Position numbers and translations under genes: made by a program. This document shows, piece after piece, positions 33,130 through 44,063 of a stretch of DNA of 64,000 nt. The stretch's first letter is position 1. Each line of letters opens with the position of its first letter. The notes beneath the pieces were generated by a model that was given only the letters and a program-made list of their open reading frames with translations, did no database searches and was not told the origin of the DNA. Source of the DNA: Pseudeuparius sepicola (Eukaryota; Arthropoda; Insecta; Coleoptera; Anthribidae); NCBI GenBank assembly GCA_963920635.1, contig OY987298.1, forward strand, positions 107,823,309 to 107,887,308, in the 5' to 3' direction.

Positions 33130-33542
33130 ATGGAGACAAAATTATAAAAAACACGGATCAACAAAAAGGGCATTTTTCTAAAAAAATAGTGGGAAAATGC
33201 CAAAAAAACAACGTCGGCCTAGACTTTCGAAATTTCGAAGACCTACTCTGTTTTTCATTCTGATTAAGTTTCCTTAATGTCGTAAAGTCACTGAAAATAT
33301 ACGCGTAGCGTATACGCGTAGCGTATATTTTCAGTAGCGTATATTTTCCGTGCGTAAAACCTACAAAAAAGGCACTTTACTGATGTAGAAAATTAGTTGC
33401 TTCATAATTTCCAAGGAAAACTAAAATTATGTCACAAATTAGTTTCAAACCAAGCAGGGTTGATCCCCCGAAAATCAAATTTCAATTCGAATTTTTTTTG
33501 TTATTTACACCTTATGTGAACTCAATCCGGGGACACACTGTA
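33130..33542. repeat. Foldback MITE fragment with an internal palindromic insertion
   Basis: The end GGGGACACACTGTATA and body (ACCTTATGTGAACTCAATC) match 40690-40887. At 33295-33355 the expected GTCGTAAAACCTAC junction is split by a palindromic block built of ACGCGTAGCGTAT repeats. Confidence 0.55.
33292..33355. repeat. ACGCGTAGCGTAT palindromic repeat block
   Basis: GAAAATATACGCGTAGCG, TATACGCGTAGCG, TATATTTTCAGTAGCG and TATATTTTC form overlapping direct and inverted repeats. The 15-mer CTGAAAATATACGCG recurs at ~43968. Confidence 0.6.
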
Positions 33543-35109
33543 TATTATAGTTGAAATTCTTAAAATATCCATTCTTCCAGACGATCACACTCTCCGGCAA
33601 CGCCGCGGCCACGCCAAGCATATCGGCCAAGAATATCGCTTCGATTCGAACTGCGTGCACATGTGAACATGTTATATTGTTTCCATAAGCAATTGCGAAG
33701 TAAGTGCAAACATGTTTTAACTCTCAAAAGTTTATAATCGTGTATTAGTGTAATAATTTTGAACAATGGGACCCGAAACGTCCGTAGCATGTAAGAAAAG
33801 AGCAATCAGTCGGTGCACATAAACAAATATTTGCTTCTGTATTGTTGAATGATTACAATGCCATTAATTTGTTATTATTGGTCTAGTATATTTCCCCAGG
33901 GGATGTAACTAGTTCATGTCAGCCCCCATTTACTTACGAACCATACCCACACCGTTACTATAGGCGCGCGTTAGTTGGGAAAAAATTTATCGTCAACATA
34001 TTCCAAATAATTTGCGGAGGCATCTCGCTTGACTGTGTCCAATAAACTGTGATGTCGCGTACTGGCAGGCGCGTTATTCGCACCGCCAACAAAATAACAA
34101 CAATTAACGAATTATTACAGCCATCCGTTAGGACAAGTTTTCACATGTCGCACTTAATTGCAAATATATTTTACCGCAATGTACGACTGTCGCCCAACCG
34201 GGCGGAACCAGAGAATTGTCATTTTTTTATTGTAAGCCCGATCTGTATTCTATAAATCAGGTAAGACCTGCGAAACATCGACAGTTTTTTAATCGCCAAC
34301 CATATCCCCATTTTTCTACTTCCATGTTGAAACGCGTAACACCTGGTTATTAATGTGGATGTATAAAAGTTTATTTATGGGATGGTTGCAGGGACACGAC
34401 AACTATACCAATTATACACCAGTGGGACTACAACAGATAACAAAAACCGCTGCAAATGGAATCATTCCTTTCCCATAACTTCTTTAAACCATAAAGAAAT
34501 CATCAGATCCCAAAGAGCCTAGAGCAATTAAATATTTATAGAAACCAACATAATTAACATTTATAATTTCATCTCATGGCACCAAATCTCTACTAACACT
34601 TTTTCTAAAAATAAAAAATATATTTTCCACCGGCGATTATTTACTTATTTAGTCAATTAAAAACTCTTAATCACAAAAATCTGAAAATATTTACTTTTTA
34701 GAGATTTTGTCTAAAGATAATTAAACAGTCCTTCTATATTGTAGACAAGATTACTTGTAAAAAAATTAAGTTTAGTGCCGTAATTTTTGCGTAGTGGGGC
34801 AGTTATTTCCGAAACACCCATGACCACAGTTTTCACCCAATAATATTTCTTTTTTTTTAAGTTGAGGCACAATTTGGCCTTTGTTGGCAATGACTATTCG
34901 CTTTACTTAGTCTACTTTCATTCATCACAGAGAGGGTTATAAATATGTATGAGAATTTAACGCCTATATACCCATGTTCACCGATCAACTTCCACGCCTT
35001 GTCATGCCCTGACCAATCAGCTTCGTCTCATATATAGAAATAATATTTGCACTAAAAAAATAATGACGCTGCCAAAAGTACTACTACCGGGGCATGAGCA
35101 ATGAGCATA
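33543..35109. other. Anonymous region, partly GC-richer
   Basis: 33560-34260 is less AT-rich and has short open frames on both strands (for example 34049-34255) with no recognisable domain. The rest is AT-rich. Confidence 0.35.
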
Positions 35110-37240
35110 TACAGTGTCCTCCAAAAAGTTGGAAACTGTTGAAAATTTTTAATGAATGATTTATTTTGGAATTCAACTTTGGGGTTAGCTTTTGCTTTAA
35201 GAAAGATGAAAAATGATTCACTTAAAAGTGCTCACATTACTTTCGCTGTCTGACAGAAATGACATCTAATAAATAAAATCGATAGAAATGAGTTTATTTG
35301 TTAAAGATTTTCTTTTTTCACATTTTTTAAATAATTTTGAACTATCCGAAAATTTTAAAAACTTGTAACTGCATAAAAGCTAGGTAGGTATTTTATATGG
35401 TTATAACATATATCATTAAGATATATACAGTGTGTTTCACTTCAAGTCGAGACAATTCATTATTTTTTTACGGGTTGACCAATTTTCAAAATCTTTTTTT
35501 AAGTATAGTGCTCCGAAAGATCTACATTTTGACACTAATTTTTTTCAGATTCGTCTTTTCCATGACCTACTACGATCAAAATTATATCCCCAAAAACTGC
35601 AAAAGAACATTAAAAATTTTTTTAGGAAAAAAATGAATAGCACAGTCGTATTGGCCATACCCGAAAACCACACATACCATGTTTCACGATCATAGCTTCA
35701 AACATGGCAAAAATACGGTTTTTCGAAGTACCCTGTACAAACACCGAGAGATATTTTAAAATTATTTCTTTGCAGTTTGATTAGGGCTCACATAAGCCAT
35801 TAATTCCCACGATTTCATGGCCCTGCCTTGTACAGGGCGTTCGCAATAAAAATACAAAAATCGAAAATAATCGTTTTTTTTTGTCCTGGTGTTTTTTTTA
35901 CATTTTTTTCTACAATTTTAACTTATGCCGTATAAAAACATAAACATCAACATAATTACTCAGTCCGATAAAAAATATCTCAAAGTGCTGATTTTTTTCA
36001 AACTTTTACAATTTAAAATTTTGTTTTTTCCATTGTTTTTATCAAATACCTGACTCAATCGAAGAAATAAAACAATATTCAAAGCAGTATTCAACCTGTT
36101 GGAGCAGATACACAACGTAATATTTGTAATCCTAGAAACAATAAACAGGATGTTTCATTTTATAAAGTATTTTCAATATAGAGCTCCCTGGATATGTAGA
36201 TACCAATCAATTTTTAAATTTTTTCAAATAAAAAAAGGGTGTTTTTTTTATTGAAAATACTTTCTGAAAGTTAATATTGTTTATGTTTTTTAATAGACAT
36301 TAATTAATATTGTTGAAAAAATGTAAAAAAAAACACCAAGAGAAAAAACGATTATTTTCGATTTTTGTATTTTTATTGCGAATGTATGTATATGGCAGGG
36401 CCATGAAATCGTGGGAATTGGTGGCTTATGTGAGCTCTAATCAAACTGCAAAGAAATAATTATAAAATATCTCTCGGTGTTTGTACACGGTACTTCGAAA
36501 AACCGTATTTTTGCCATGTTTGAAGCTATTTTCTATAAGCTATGACCGTGAAACATGGTATGTGTGGTTCTCGGGTATGGCCAATACGACTGCTATTCAT
36601 TTTTTCCCTAAAAAAATGCCCAATGTACTTTTGCAGTTTTTGGGGGTATAATTTTCATCGTAGTAGGTCATGGAAAAGACGAATCTGAAAAAAATTTGTG
36701 TCAAAATGTAGATCTTTCGGAGCACTATATATTAAAAATTTTTTTTTGAAAATCGGTCAACCCGTAAAAAAATAATGAATTGTCTCGACTTGAAGTGAAA
36801 CACACTGTATGTGTATATTGTATATGTGTTTTTTTTAATGAAAATTATATTAAAGCTTTAAAATTTTGTTATGTTTGTTGCAAAGTTGATGTCAATCAAT
36901 TCATATCCTAAACGCTTGGCGGTACATCAACATATTTTTATCGATATTTAGCAATAGAAATAAATATTATTATAATGATAAAGCTAGTGATATAAAATAG
37001 TTTTTATGCAGTTACAAATTTTTAGAATTTTCAGGCAGTTCAAAATTATTAAAAAATACAAAAAAAAGAAAATATTTTAATAGAGCGTTCAAATTCGGTA
37101 CAAATGCAAAGATAAAAACTTCTTCAAATTTTTGAAATTTTAACAACAATTTTTAAATGCTATTTTTGACAGATGGCGAAAGTCATGTGACCACGTTTGA
37201 ACGAATCATTTTTCATATTTTTAAACCAAAAGGGACCTCC
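35110..37240. mobile_element. Outer foldback element split by a second foldback
   Basis: The left end TACAGTGTCCTCC begins at 35110, and 35200-35405 is the inverse of 36985-37240 (both contain AACTGCATAAAA, TTAATAATTTTGAACT-like and GACTTTCG words). The inner element at 35426-36809 sits between these arms. The right end of the outer copy is not sharply definable. Confidence 0.55.
35426..36809. mobile_element. Foldback mariner-type element, ~1.38 kb near-complete palindrome
   Basis: Ends TACAGTGTGTTTCACTTCAA and its complement; the two ~690-bp halves are inverse copies almost to the centre at ~36115. Short frames such as 35432-35695 are repeated on the other strand of the opposite arm and are not genes. 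Confidence 0.8.
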
Positions 37241-37314
37241 GAAGTAGAATTTAAATGATGAAAATACTACAACTAACTATAAAAAAAGAAAAAAAGAAAT
37301 AAGTAAAAAGTTTG

Positions 37315-37386
37315 TCCCAGAGCGTGGTTTCGAAACCCGGACCTCTGGGTTATGAGCCCAGCCCGCTTCCACTGCGCCACTTCGCT
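37315..37386 (-). tRNA. tRNA-Met-like pseudogene (anticodon CAT)
   Basis: The 72-nt minus-strand sequence starts AGCGAAGTGGCGCAGTGG, has a perfect anticodon stem CTGGG/CCCAG with loop CTCATAA, and a T loop TTCGAAA. It is very similar to insect initiator tRNA-Met. The acceptor stem has at least three mismatches and the T stem two, so it is probably not functional, although A and B box-like sequences and a T run downstream are present. Confidence 0.7.
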
Positions 37387-37639
37387 GTTTCAGAAATGTT
37401 CAATACTAGTTAATTAGCCGTGTCATCATTGTTAACGAAAATTGAAAATATTACATTAACTTTATTTTACTTTTATTATTTGTTGTTATAGCGACTATAG
37501 TGGTACACACTCTGTGAAAATTTGTCTACCTATTACGATTCAAAAGATACAGCCCTATAAAGAATAGATGCTCTCCCGTGGCATTTTCTAAGATATTCTA
37601 CGAGATTTTACATAAAAATAGAGCGCGCCCGTACCTGAG

Positions 37640-38110
37640 CCCCCAATGTCACAAATCGCTAGGAAATTTGAAAATCCTCCAAACCAAAACAAACCCAAAT
37701 GTAAGTCGATGTTTACGAATATCGGGCGTGCGCCTCGGCCACGACGTATACAGTACGATCCCGGGGACCTCGCCAAATCGCGAAAAAAAAAGCGGCTGAA
37801 ACGGCCGAACGGCTTCTCCGATCGGGGGGCCCTCTGGCAGGCAAGAGGCCCATACCCGTCGGCGGCCCCACGCGAAAATTGAACTCGATCGGCGCTCCCC
37901 CTTACAATCGCTAGCCATTTTTCCCGAAAAAAAAAACCGGGAAAAAATTCCGAACGGCTCTCCCGATTCGGACGTCCTTCAATATGATTATTGCCCGTGA
38001 GCCCGGGCGGCCGTACGCCAAATTTGGGCTCGAAATATCGAAGACTGCGCCCTGTAGACGAGACCATAGGTACACGTATTACTACACAGGAGTGGGAGCC
38101 AAAAGAAGGC
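37640..38110. other. GC-rich block of unknown origin
   Basis: Much more GC-rich than its flanks, with two related pieces: AGAGCCGTTCGG followed by CCGG, poly-T, CGGGAAA, and AGAAGCCGTTCGG followed by GCCGC, poly-T, CGCG (minus strand). The minus frame is open through the whole block and continues into the MADF fragment, but this part resembles no protein family I know and GC-rich DNA yields long frames by chance. Confidence 0.4.
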
Positions 38111-38126
38111 CTATGGTCCGGCAGGG

Positions 38127-38277
38127 CCAGTAGGCGCTTGTTAACAAGACTTTTAATAAAAGACCTATTCCTGTATTTAAAATCATTCTTTTTGGTGTGC
38201 CACAAGATCTCCTTGGTACGATAAAGTTCGAAAAGCTTAATTACTTCTTCGTTTTGCCACACTCTGTACTGTTACAG
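38127..38277 (-). pseudogene. MADF (Myb/SANT-like) DNA-binding domain fragment
   Basis: Minus-strand codons from about 38277 read VWQNEEVIKLFELYRTKEIL and then a short W-H-K-D-F-K-R-N-R stretch. The W...E..L...Y......W pattern with following lysine/arginine is the first helix and turn of a MADF domain. The similarity stops after ~36 residues, so the second half is missing. MADF proteins occur as host transcription factors and in Harbinger-type transposons; which source applies is not known. Confidence 0.5.
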
Positions 38278-39131
38278 CCAGAACGTGCGTATCTTTAGGA
38301 TAATATACGCCGAATGGAGCAATATTTCGAAAATAAAATCTAGCTGATAAAGACTCGACTAGTAATCCTCACCAAAAAGCCACGCCATGCCATGACAGAA
38401 AGTCGCGAGGAATATAAAAATATTATATTAATTTATTCAGAAAATCCTAAAAACTCAATTTCTAAATATAACTAGTGGCATGTCTAACAATCGATAATAA
38501 ATTTTTTAATTCCACCATACACAGCTACACATAGACTGTCAGAATCATTGATGAAATTTCCGCACGCTACACCAAATATTTTGCATAAAATTTTATATCT
38601 ATTAAACCTAATAAGTAAATTAAAATATACATATTTCAAATTAGTCTCGAGTGCCAGGGACTTTAATTTGTTTTCGCTCCAAAATTAAAGTTTGAAAGTT
38701 GGTGTGGCGAGATTTTTTGCGGATGGTTTCAACAATGCTCCTGACTATCTATTGCTCCTATAATCTATGCTTCCACTTGTCATTCCAGCCTCAGCACTAT
38801 AACATATGGAATTAATTAATAGCATATTATCCATAAGCGGCATGCTACTTGTTACTCATAATGCACCAATGGCTGCACTGGATAACCTCTTCTTGGGAAG
38901 ATTCGGAAAACCATTATATCTTTCTTGGATTTTGGATAGGACAAGTGCCTCATTTGGTTTTGGATGTGGTCCCTAACGTTGTCTTACTATTATCTATTGG
39001 CTTTGCATGATACCAAAGTGGATCGTCATTGGTCCTCTATATACAAAATGTATTCAAATATATTTCAATTGACTGATCTGGACAGTAAAGTGTTGACATG
39101 AAAATTTCTTTCGCTGCATCTACTCTCCTTC
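38278..39131. other. Anonymous region
   Basis: No gene or repeat recognised. Confidence 0.35.
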
Positions 39132-39371
39132 TACCGTACTTTCACCGTTTTAGTATACATAGCCATGGCGGGGCGGCGCGCCGCCGTGTATTCGGCTAGG
39201 TTCGTCAGTCGTTGGCGGGGGGCGGGGCGTGTTTTTTGCTCGCAAAACTCGACTGATAAGCGGTGCGGGACTACTGTGTTCTCCCCTCGCCAACGACTGA
39301 CAAACCTAGCTGGACGCACGGCGACGCGCGGCCTATTCACCAATGTCTACTAAAACGGTGAAAGTACGGTA
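39132..39371. mobile_element. GC-rich hairpin MITE, 240 bp
   Basis: Ends TACCGTACTTTCACCGTTTT and complement at 39352-39371. The arms extend inward (CGTCAGTCGTTGGCGGG against CCTCGCCAACGACTGAC). The open frames 39131-39343 (-) and 39165-39353 (+) are products of this symmetry. Confidence 0.78.
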
Positions 39372-39947
39372 TACGGAAAGCCACGTGGCTCCATTGAGTT
39401 GTGTTTTATGTCAAGAGAACTTTAAACAGCAAGGAAAAATCGCAAACAACGCATTATAAGTTTCGATCTCCGCACTCCAACAGACACGGCAAACCCTACA
39501 ACCAGTAAAAAAGGGATACGCGGCACACGGCAAGCCTTGTTTACGATTATTAGCGGCTTTCTTTAATGCCCCGTCGACTATACGGGCCCCGCCGATTAAA
39601 CGAAATAAAACTCTGGATGGAGCCATAAAAGAGCGTACCCTTATTACCGATGATTGCATTAACACTCGTTGCCTCCGCCTGGGTGAAACTCTCACCAAAT
39701 TATACCTTATATTATACATGGTGTTCTACAATAAAGGTATTCTAGAGAAAAAGAAAAATATCATCAAACACGTTTACGAACACACGTACATATGTTTTGG
39801 CGATGAAGAACATAAATTCGCCTACCCATGTTCAACATCTTTGGAATTCGTGTATATTTCCGAAGTACTCAGTCTGACCTGGTATCCACAGAACCATAGG
39901 TGGAAGCCCTGATTACATTTAGTGCTCCAAGAGTTTCCAACAAGATG
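39372..39947. other. Anonymous region
   Basis: A minus-strand open frame (39411-39719) is without recognisable domain and is not called. Confidence 0.35.
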
Positions 39948-40240
39948 TACAGTGTGTCCCTGCATAAGTGAAACTATTGTTTCGAAAAGACACAACAAAT
40001 CAAGGTGGAATTCATCATTCATCTGGAAAATTTAGAAAAACTGTTTTCCCGGCTGCAGGTTTTACAACAAAATGTTATTAAGGAAACATGGAAAAATGAA
40101 AGTAGGCCTAGACTTTTGAAACACACACCTGCTCAGTTTTCATTCTAGATAAGCTTTCTTAATAACATGTTGTCGTAAAACCTACAGAAACGGCCCTTTT
40201 CAGGTGGGAATTTTTTTTTCAAAATTTCAAAAACATGCTT
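39948..40240. repeat. Foldback MITE fragment
   Basis: Left end TACAGTGTGTCCCTGC; internal inverted repeat GGTTTTACAACAAAATG against CATGTTGTCGTAAAACC. Same family as 40690-40887 and 33130-33542. Confidence 0.55.
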
Positions 40241-40689
40241 GATTTTTGATACTTTATAACCAAATTAGAAAATCCTGTGCAAATTATCCCGAAGAAAATG
40301 TTTAAAATTTGGATAATCAAGAAAACAATTTAGAAACCTCTCCTACAAAATAAATATTATTTCAGATACCTATACATCTAAACTGGTGAAATTGAAACAA
40401 TTTATCATAGTACATAGTCTCTATACATGGTGATTTATTCATAAATATGTTAATTTTAACCACGTCGTATATGCCGAAAACGCAAAAAAAAATTATTACT
40501 GCATGTTTAAATAATGGGGCAATTTATCCCAAATCCCACGTAACGAGGCGCACCTGAACGCATGTGACAAAGACGTTAGCGGCAGCACATAGTATAGTCC
40601 ACCTTACGAGAGAATACGTACGGAAGCGCTGAGGGGCCACGTAGTGATTTTTTGTTGCCGGCCGACTTCGAACTCGGCCGGCCGAATCA

Positions 40690-40887
40690 AAGTATAGACC
40701 TAAACTTTCGAAATTTCGCAAACCTACTCAGTTTTTCATTCTGAACAAGTTTCCTTAATAACATTTTGCCGTAAAAGCTACAAAAAAGTCACTTTACTGA
40801 GGTGGAAAATTATTTTCTTCATAATTTCAACTCGAAAATTTGTTGTTATTTACACCTTATGTGAACTCAATCTGTGGATACACTGTA
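40690..40887. repeat. Foldback MITE end fragment
   Basis: Matches 33130-33542 and ends in GGATACACTGTA. It lies within the 40592-41424 element. Confidence 0.5.
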
Positions 40888-41103
40888 TACAACCAACGCA
40901 CATGCAAACAATTTTGTTTACATAATTTTTATTTAAAAAATATATTTTTTTATTTTTGTTATTTTTGTGAGGAATATATTTTTTTGTGATATCGCCTTAT
41001 TGAAGTTTTATTGTTATAGTACGTACATAAAAACCGCCAGGTATGCCCCCCCCCTTCACAAATGGATATGACCGCGCCTGTACTGGTGTAACTAATATGG
41101 AGC

Positions 41104-41188
41104 CGGTCATGTTCAAACTCGGCCGGTCGAGTTGGAAGTCGACCGGCCGAGTTCGAAGGCGGCCGGCAGAGTTCAAAGTCGGCCGGCA
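41104..41188. repeat. 20-bp tandem repeat, about four units
   Basis: Units of the form GAGTTNGAAGTCGGCCGG with two variable bases occur four times in a row; 1.5 inverse units are at 40660-40690. Each unit contains the palindrome CCGGCC/GGCCGG. Confidence 0.7.
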
Positions 41189-41704
41189 ACAAAAAATCAC
41201 TACGTGGCCCCTCAGCGCTTCCGTAAATACGAGCCTCAAGAATCTTTACTGGGCTTGCTATAGGCGTTGCCGGATCGCAAAAACCTGTACAATTCTGGTG
41301 CACTATCGTAATGGCTTTGGTTTATAATATTTCCTAAGGAGAATTATATTTCGAAGTTTGGCAACATTAGAATTTGTTTACTCGCATTCTTGAGGCTCGT
41401 ATTCTCTCGTAAGGCAGACTATACCGGCAGGCGACGTTGCCGTTATTTATTGATAATTTAAATATGAAAAAATATTCAGTTTATGAATTTACCTAGTTGA
41501 CAGGACAATAACAGGGTGTTAGCACACCTTGGACTTGGCGTGTTCTAACTCAAGAGACCCTTATCACTACACACAACGAAAAACCTACGTAAATATAATT
41601 AAAAAAGACATTGTGGTAATGAATTTGTACATTAAATTTCAACCGATGCCCGGTTTGATCAATATGATGTTTTATTGGTCATTGCTTGAACTTAAGGTGA
41701 TAGT

Positions 41705-42035
41705 GATTATCATTTCAGGGTGATGGTTTAATGTTCGAAGGCATCATTACTATGTCAATACGATCTTCTTCGTAATGTTTTTTTACATTGGCTTCATCAC
41801 TTCAGGACATTGGCTCAATGTTACAAGTCATTATTGTTATGTCGAAACGGTCATGCTCGTAGTGATTTCCTGTACATTGGTCTATCAGCTCAGGGCATTG
41901 GCTTAATGTTCGAGGACATTAATATTATGATATCACAGACATTCTCATGATGATCTATTATCATTGATCAATCACTTCAGGGCCTTGGCTTAATGTTCGA
42001 TGACATTAATATTAGGATTCGTCATGATGATTTAT
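41705..42035. repeat. Degenerate tandem repeat, ~100-bp period
   Basis: About four copies of a unit containing TTCAGGGCATTGGCTTAATG, TTCGAGGACATTA and an ATGATG-rich tail. Related words (GTACATTGGCTGATGTT, GAACATT) recur at 44340-44770. Satellite-like. Confidence 0.55.
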
Positions 42036-42227
42036 TATGGGTGTGTCAGAACTCTTTTTTATTGATTATTCTGCTAAAAATGAACGGATTTTGTTTATTA
42101 GATAAATTATTCGATTCAGAAAAAATGGAACCAAATGGCTGTTCATACGTTGCTATAAAAGGTATTAAAAACAGATTGTACGAAAAAATTAAGTCAAATT
42201 CTGCTAACTTCTGCTTTTGCTAATGAG

Positions 42228-42520
42228 TATATACCGAGCATATACTGAGTAGGTACGGTAGGTCAGTTTCCATTTCCGACTTCTGGTTTAGCCGGAAGTA
42301 GCGGCCACTTAGACAGCATCTTGATCTATACTTGAATATTACCTTCTGGATGTACTGTAATGAACATGTAAAACCCAATATGTTGGTTATTTTCAAATAT
42401 TTATAGTCATGTTGTGTATATTATATTGCTGGAATCGCTGGAATATACATATATACCAGGTGGCTCAAGGCCGCCACTTCAGGCTGAATGGGAAATCGAA
42501 AATGACAACTGAAATTTTTA
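42228..42520. repeat. Imperfect inverted repeat
   Basis: GTCAGTTTCCATTTCC...GGAAGTAGCGGCC near 42262-42307 faces GGCCGCCACTTC...GGAAATCGAAAATGAC near 42469-42506. Possible small MITE. Confidence 0.4.
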
Positions 42521-44028
42521 TCATACTTCCCGTGTGTTCATGATAATGTATACAATGGTTCGTATTTTTCTAAACCATATTATTTTTTATAAATCGTTAA
42601 ATCTGTTAACATTTTTAGTAATATAATCAATAAAAAACGAGTAATGACACACCCTGTATACATACTTCTGTCACTTCTTACCTTTGGTTCAATGTTCGAT
42701 GTAATTCTGATCTAAGTGCCCAATTTTTACTTTTTGATTTTTTACGTTGGATTTTATCAGTAGTTTTTACCGTTGAATTCCAACGTTTTTTGAACAGAAA
42801 ATAAAAAAGGATATTTTAAAAACTCTCACCTGTAATTTTATTTAGAAACCAATTTCTTATATAAAATTTACAATGGATAGGTAAAATCTAGGTCAAAAGA
42901 ACTAAGAACACAACAGCGAAATTCTTAAGAACCATTTATTAAACATTTTTTAAATATTCCCATAAACATGTGTTTTGGAGTAGGAATTTGTAGACTGTAT
43001 TCTATATAAAAAAATTGTCTAAAAAGGTTAACGCTATTGGAAAATTGCTGGGAGTAATTATTTATGAAATGGCATGTTATTTTATATTTTTAGATAAGCA
43101 ACATTTTTATGAGGTTTCATTTTGTCATTACTCGTGACTATAGGTACTTACATCATCACACTGTACCTTAATGGACGTTCTACTTTGCCTAATTTTTTTC
43201 CTGTTGCAATCTCTCTAGTAGAGTTCTGATGATAGTCTTGCCTTACCATTCATCATTCATATACTCGAATGTGCCTATAGGTATAACTTTTATTGTGGTA
43301 CTTCCGTCTCCGAGCTTATTAGAAGTTCGACCCCATTCTCTGGTCCTATACCCATAGTAAAGTACATCTTTCTGAAAATACAACAAATTAAATTAAAAAT
43401 AGAATCAAAAATGCTGTTTATGTAACGAGTTAGGAAAAAGTCTCTTACTTTTCCTAATTAGGACGATTTGACAGCCTTGAGTCTTCCAAATCTCCAACAT
43501 TATGTAGGTATATATCAAAATTTGAAGTATAAACTTCCAGCCTAAATCTTGATGGTTGTTTGTAAAATGGTAATTTTTCTATAACAGCTGAGGTGAGTCT
43601 ATCGCACTAATTTCATTTAGACGATACCTGCTGTCCAGCAATGGTCAATTTTTTCTTGTGACAAGTTATCAGATTTCAATGATCTTATAGTGTTTCGTCT
43701 GTATCTTCTGAGTGGTACATACTAAAACAATTATGATTAGATATTAGATATCTAATAAATTAATGAAAACAGCATAGGTCTGTAGGTATAATATTTTGAA
43801 TATGTGTGAAAGTTTTCATAGTTTTCAGAGTTTAATTTCGCTGGTTGTGCACACACACAATCAAAAATTCATTAAATTTCTTTGGATCAACAAAATTGTT
43901 GGAGGGCGTTTGATCGTGACTTATCATAACTTAAAGGTTAACCTTTTTTAAAGATGCGTTTAAACTGAAAATATACGCGGCGAGCGGTGGGGACCACTAT
44001 AAATCACTGTATTTTCTGTTACTTTAAG
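42521..44028. other. Anonymous AT-rich region
   Basis: A mariner-type end, ACACCCTGTATA, is at ~42648. CTGAAAATATACGCG is at ~43968. No gene. Confidence 0.35.
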
Positions 44029-44056
44029 CAAAGTCTAGAGTATTCTCTTGACTTTG
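44029..44056. mobile_element. 28-bp palindrome with 7-bp direct repeats, copy 3
   Basis: CAAAGTCTAGAG, four bases, CTCTTGACTTTG, flanked by CTTTAAG (44022-44028) and CTTTAAC (44057-44063), six of seven identical. Read in reverse it shares the 18-base end with copy 1 except for one base. Confidence 0.65.
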
Positions 44057-44063
44057 CTTTAAC

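Larger units (their letters stand above)
40592..41424. mobile_element. Inverted-repeat element with GC-rich arms
   Basis: GTATAGTCCACCTTACGAGA at the left and its near-complement ending GACTATAC at the right form ~28-bp ends. A second inverted pair, CGCTGAGGGGCCACGTAGTG (40625-40645) with CACTACGTGGCCCCTCAGCG (~41198-41217), continues into CCGGCCGA-rich repeats. The interior 40690-40887 is a mariner-type fragment. There is no plausible gene. Confidence 0.65.

Noticed and set aside
35397..35695. Overlapping 79- and 87-codon frames
   Set aside because: They lie in the arm of a palindromic element and reappear in mirror form in the other arm.
39131..39353. Arg-rich frames on both strands
   Set aside because: Both are products of the GC-rich hairpin MITE at 39132-39371.
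40959..41327. Overlapping frames rich in RPAEF/SAGR repeats
   Set aside because: They translate the 20-bp tandem repeat and its flanks; no protein family.
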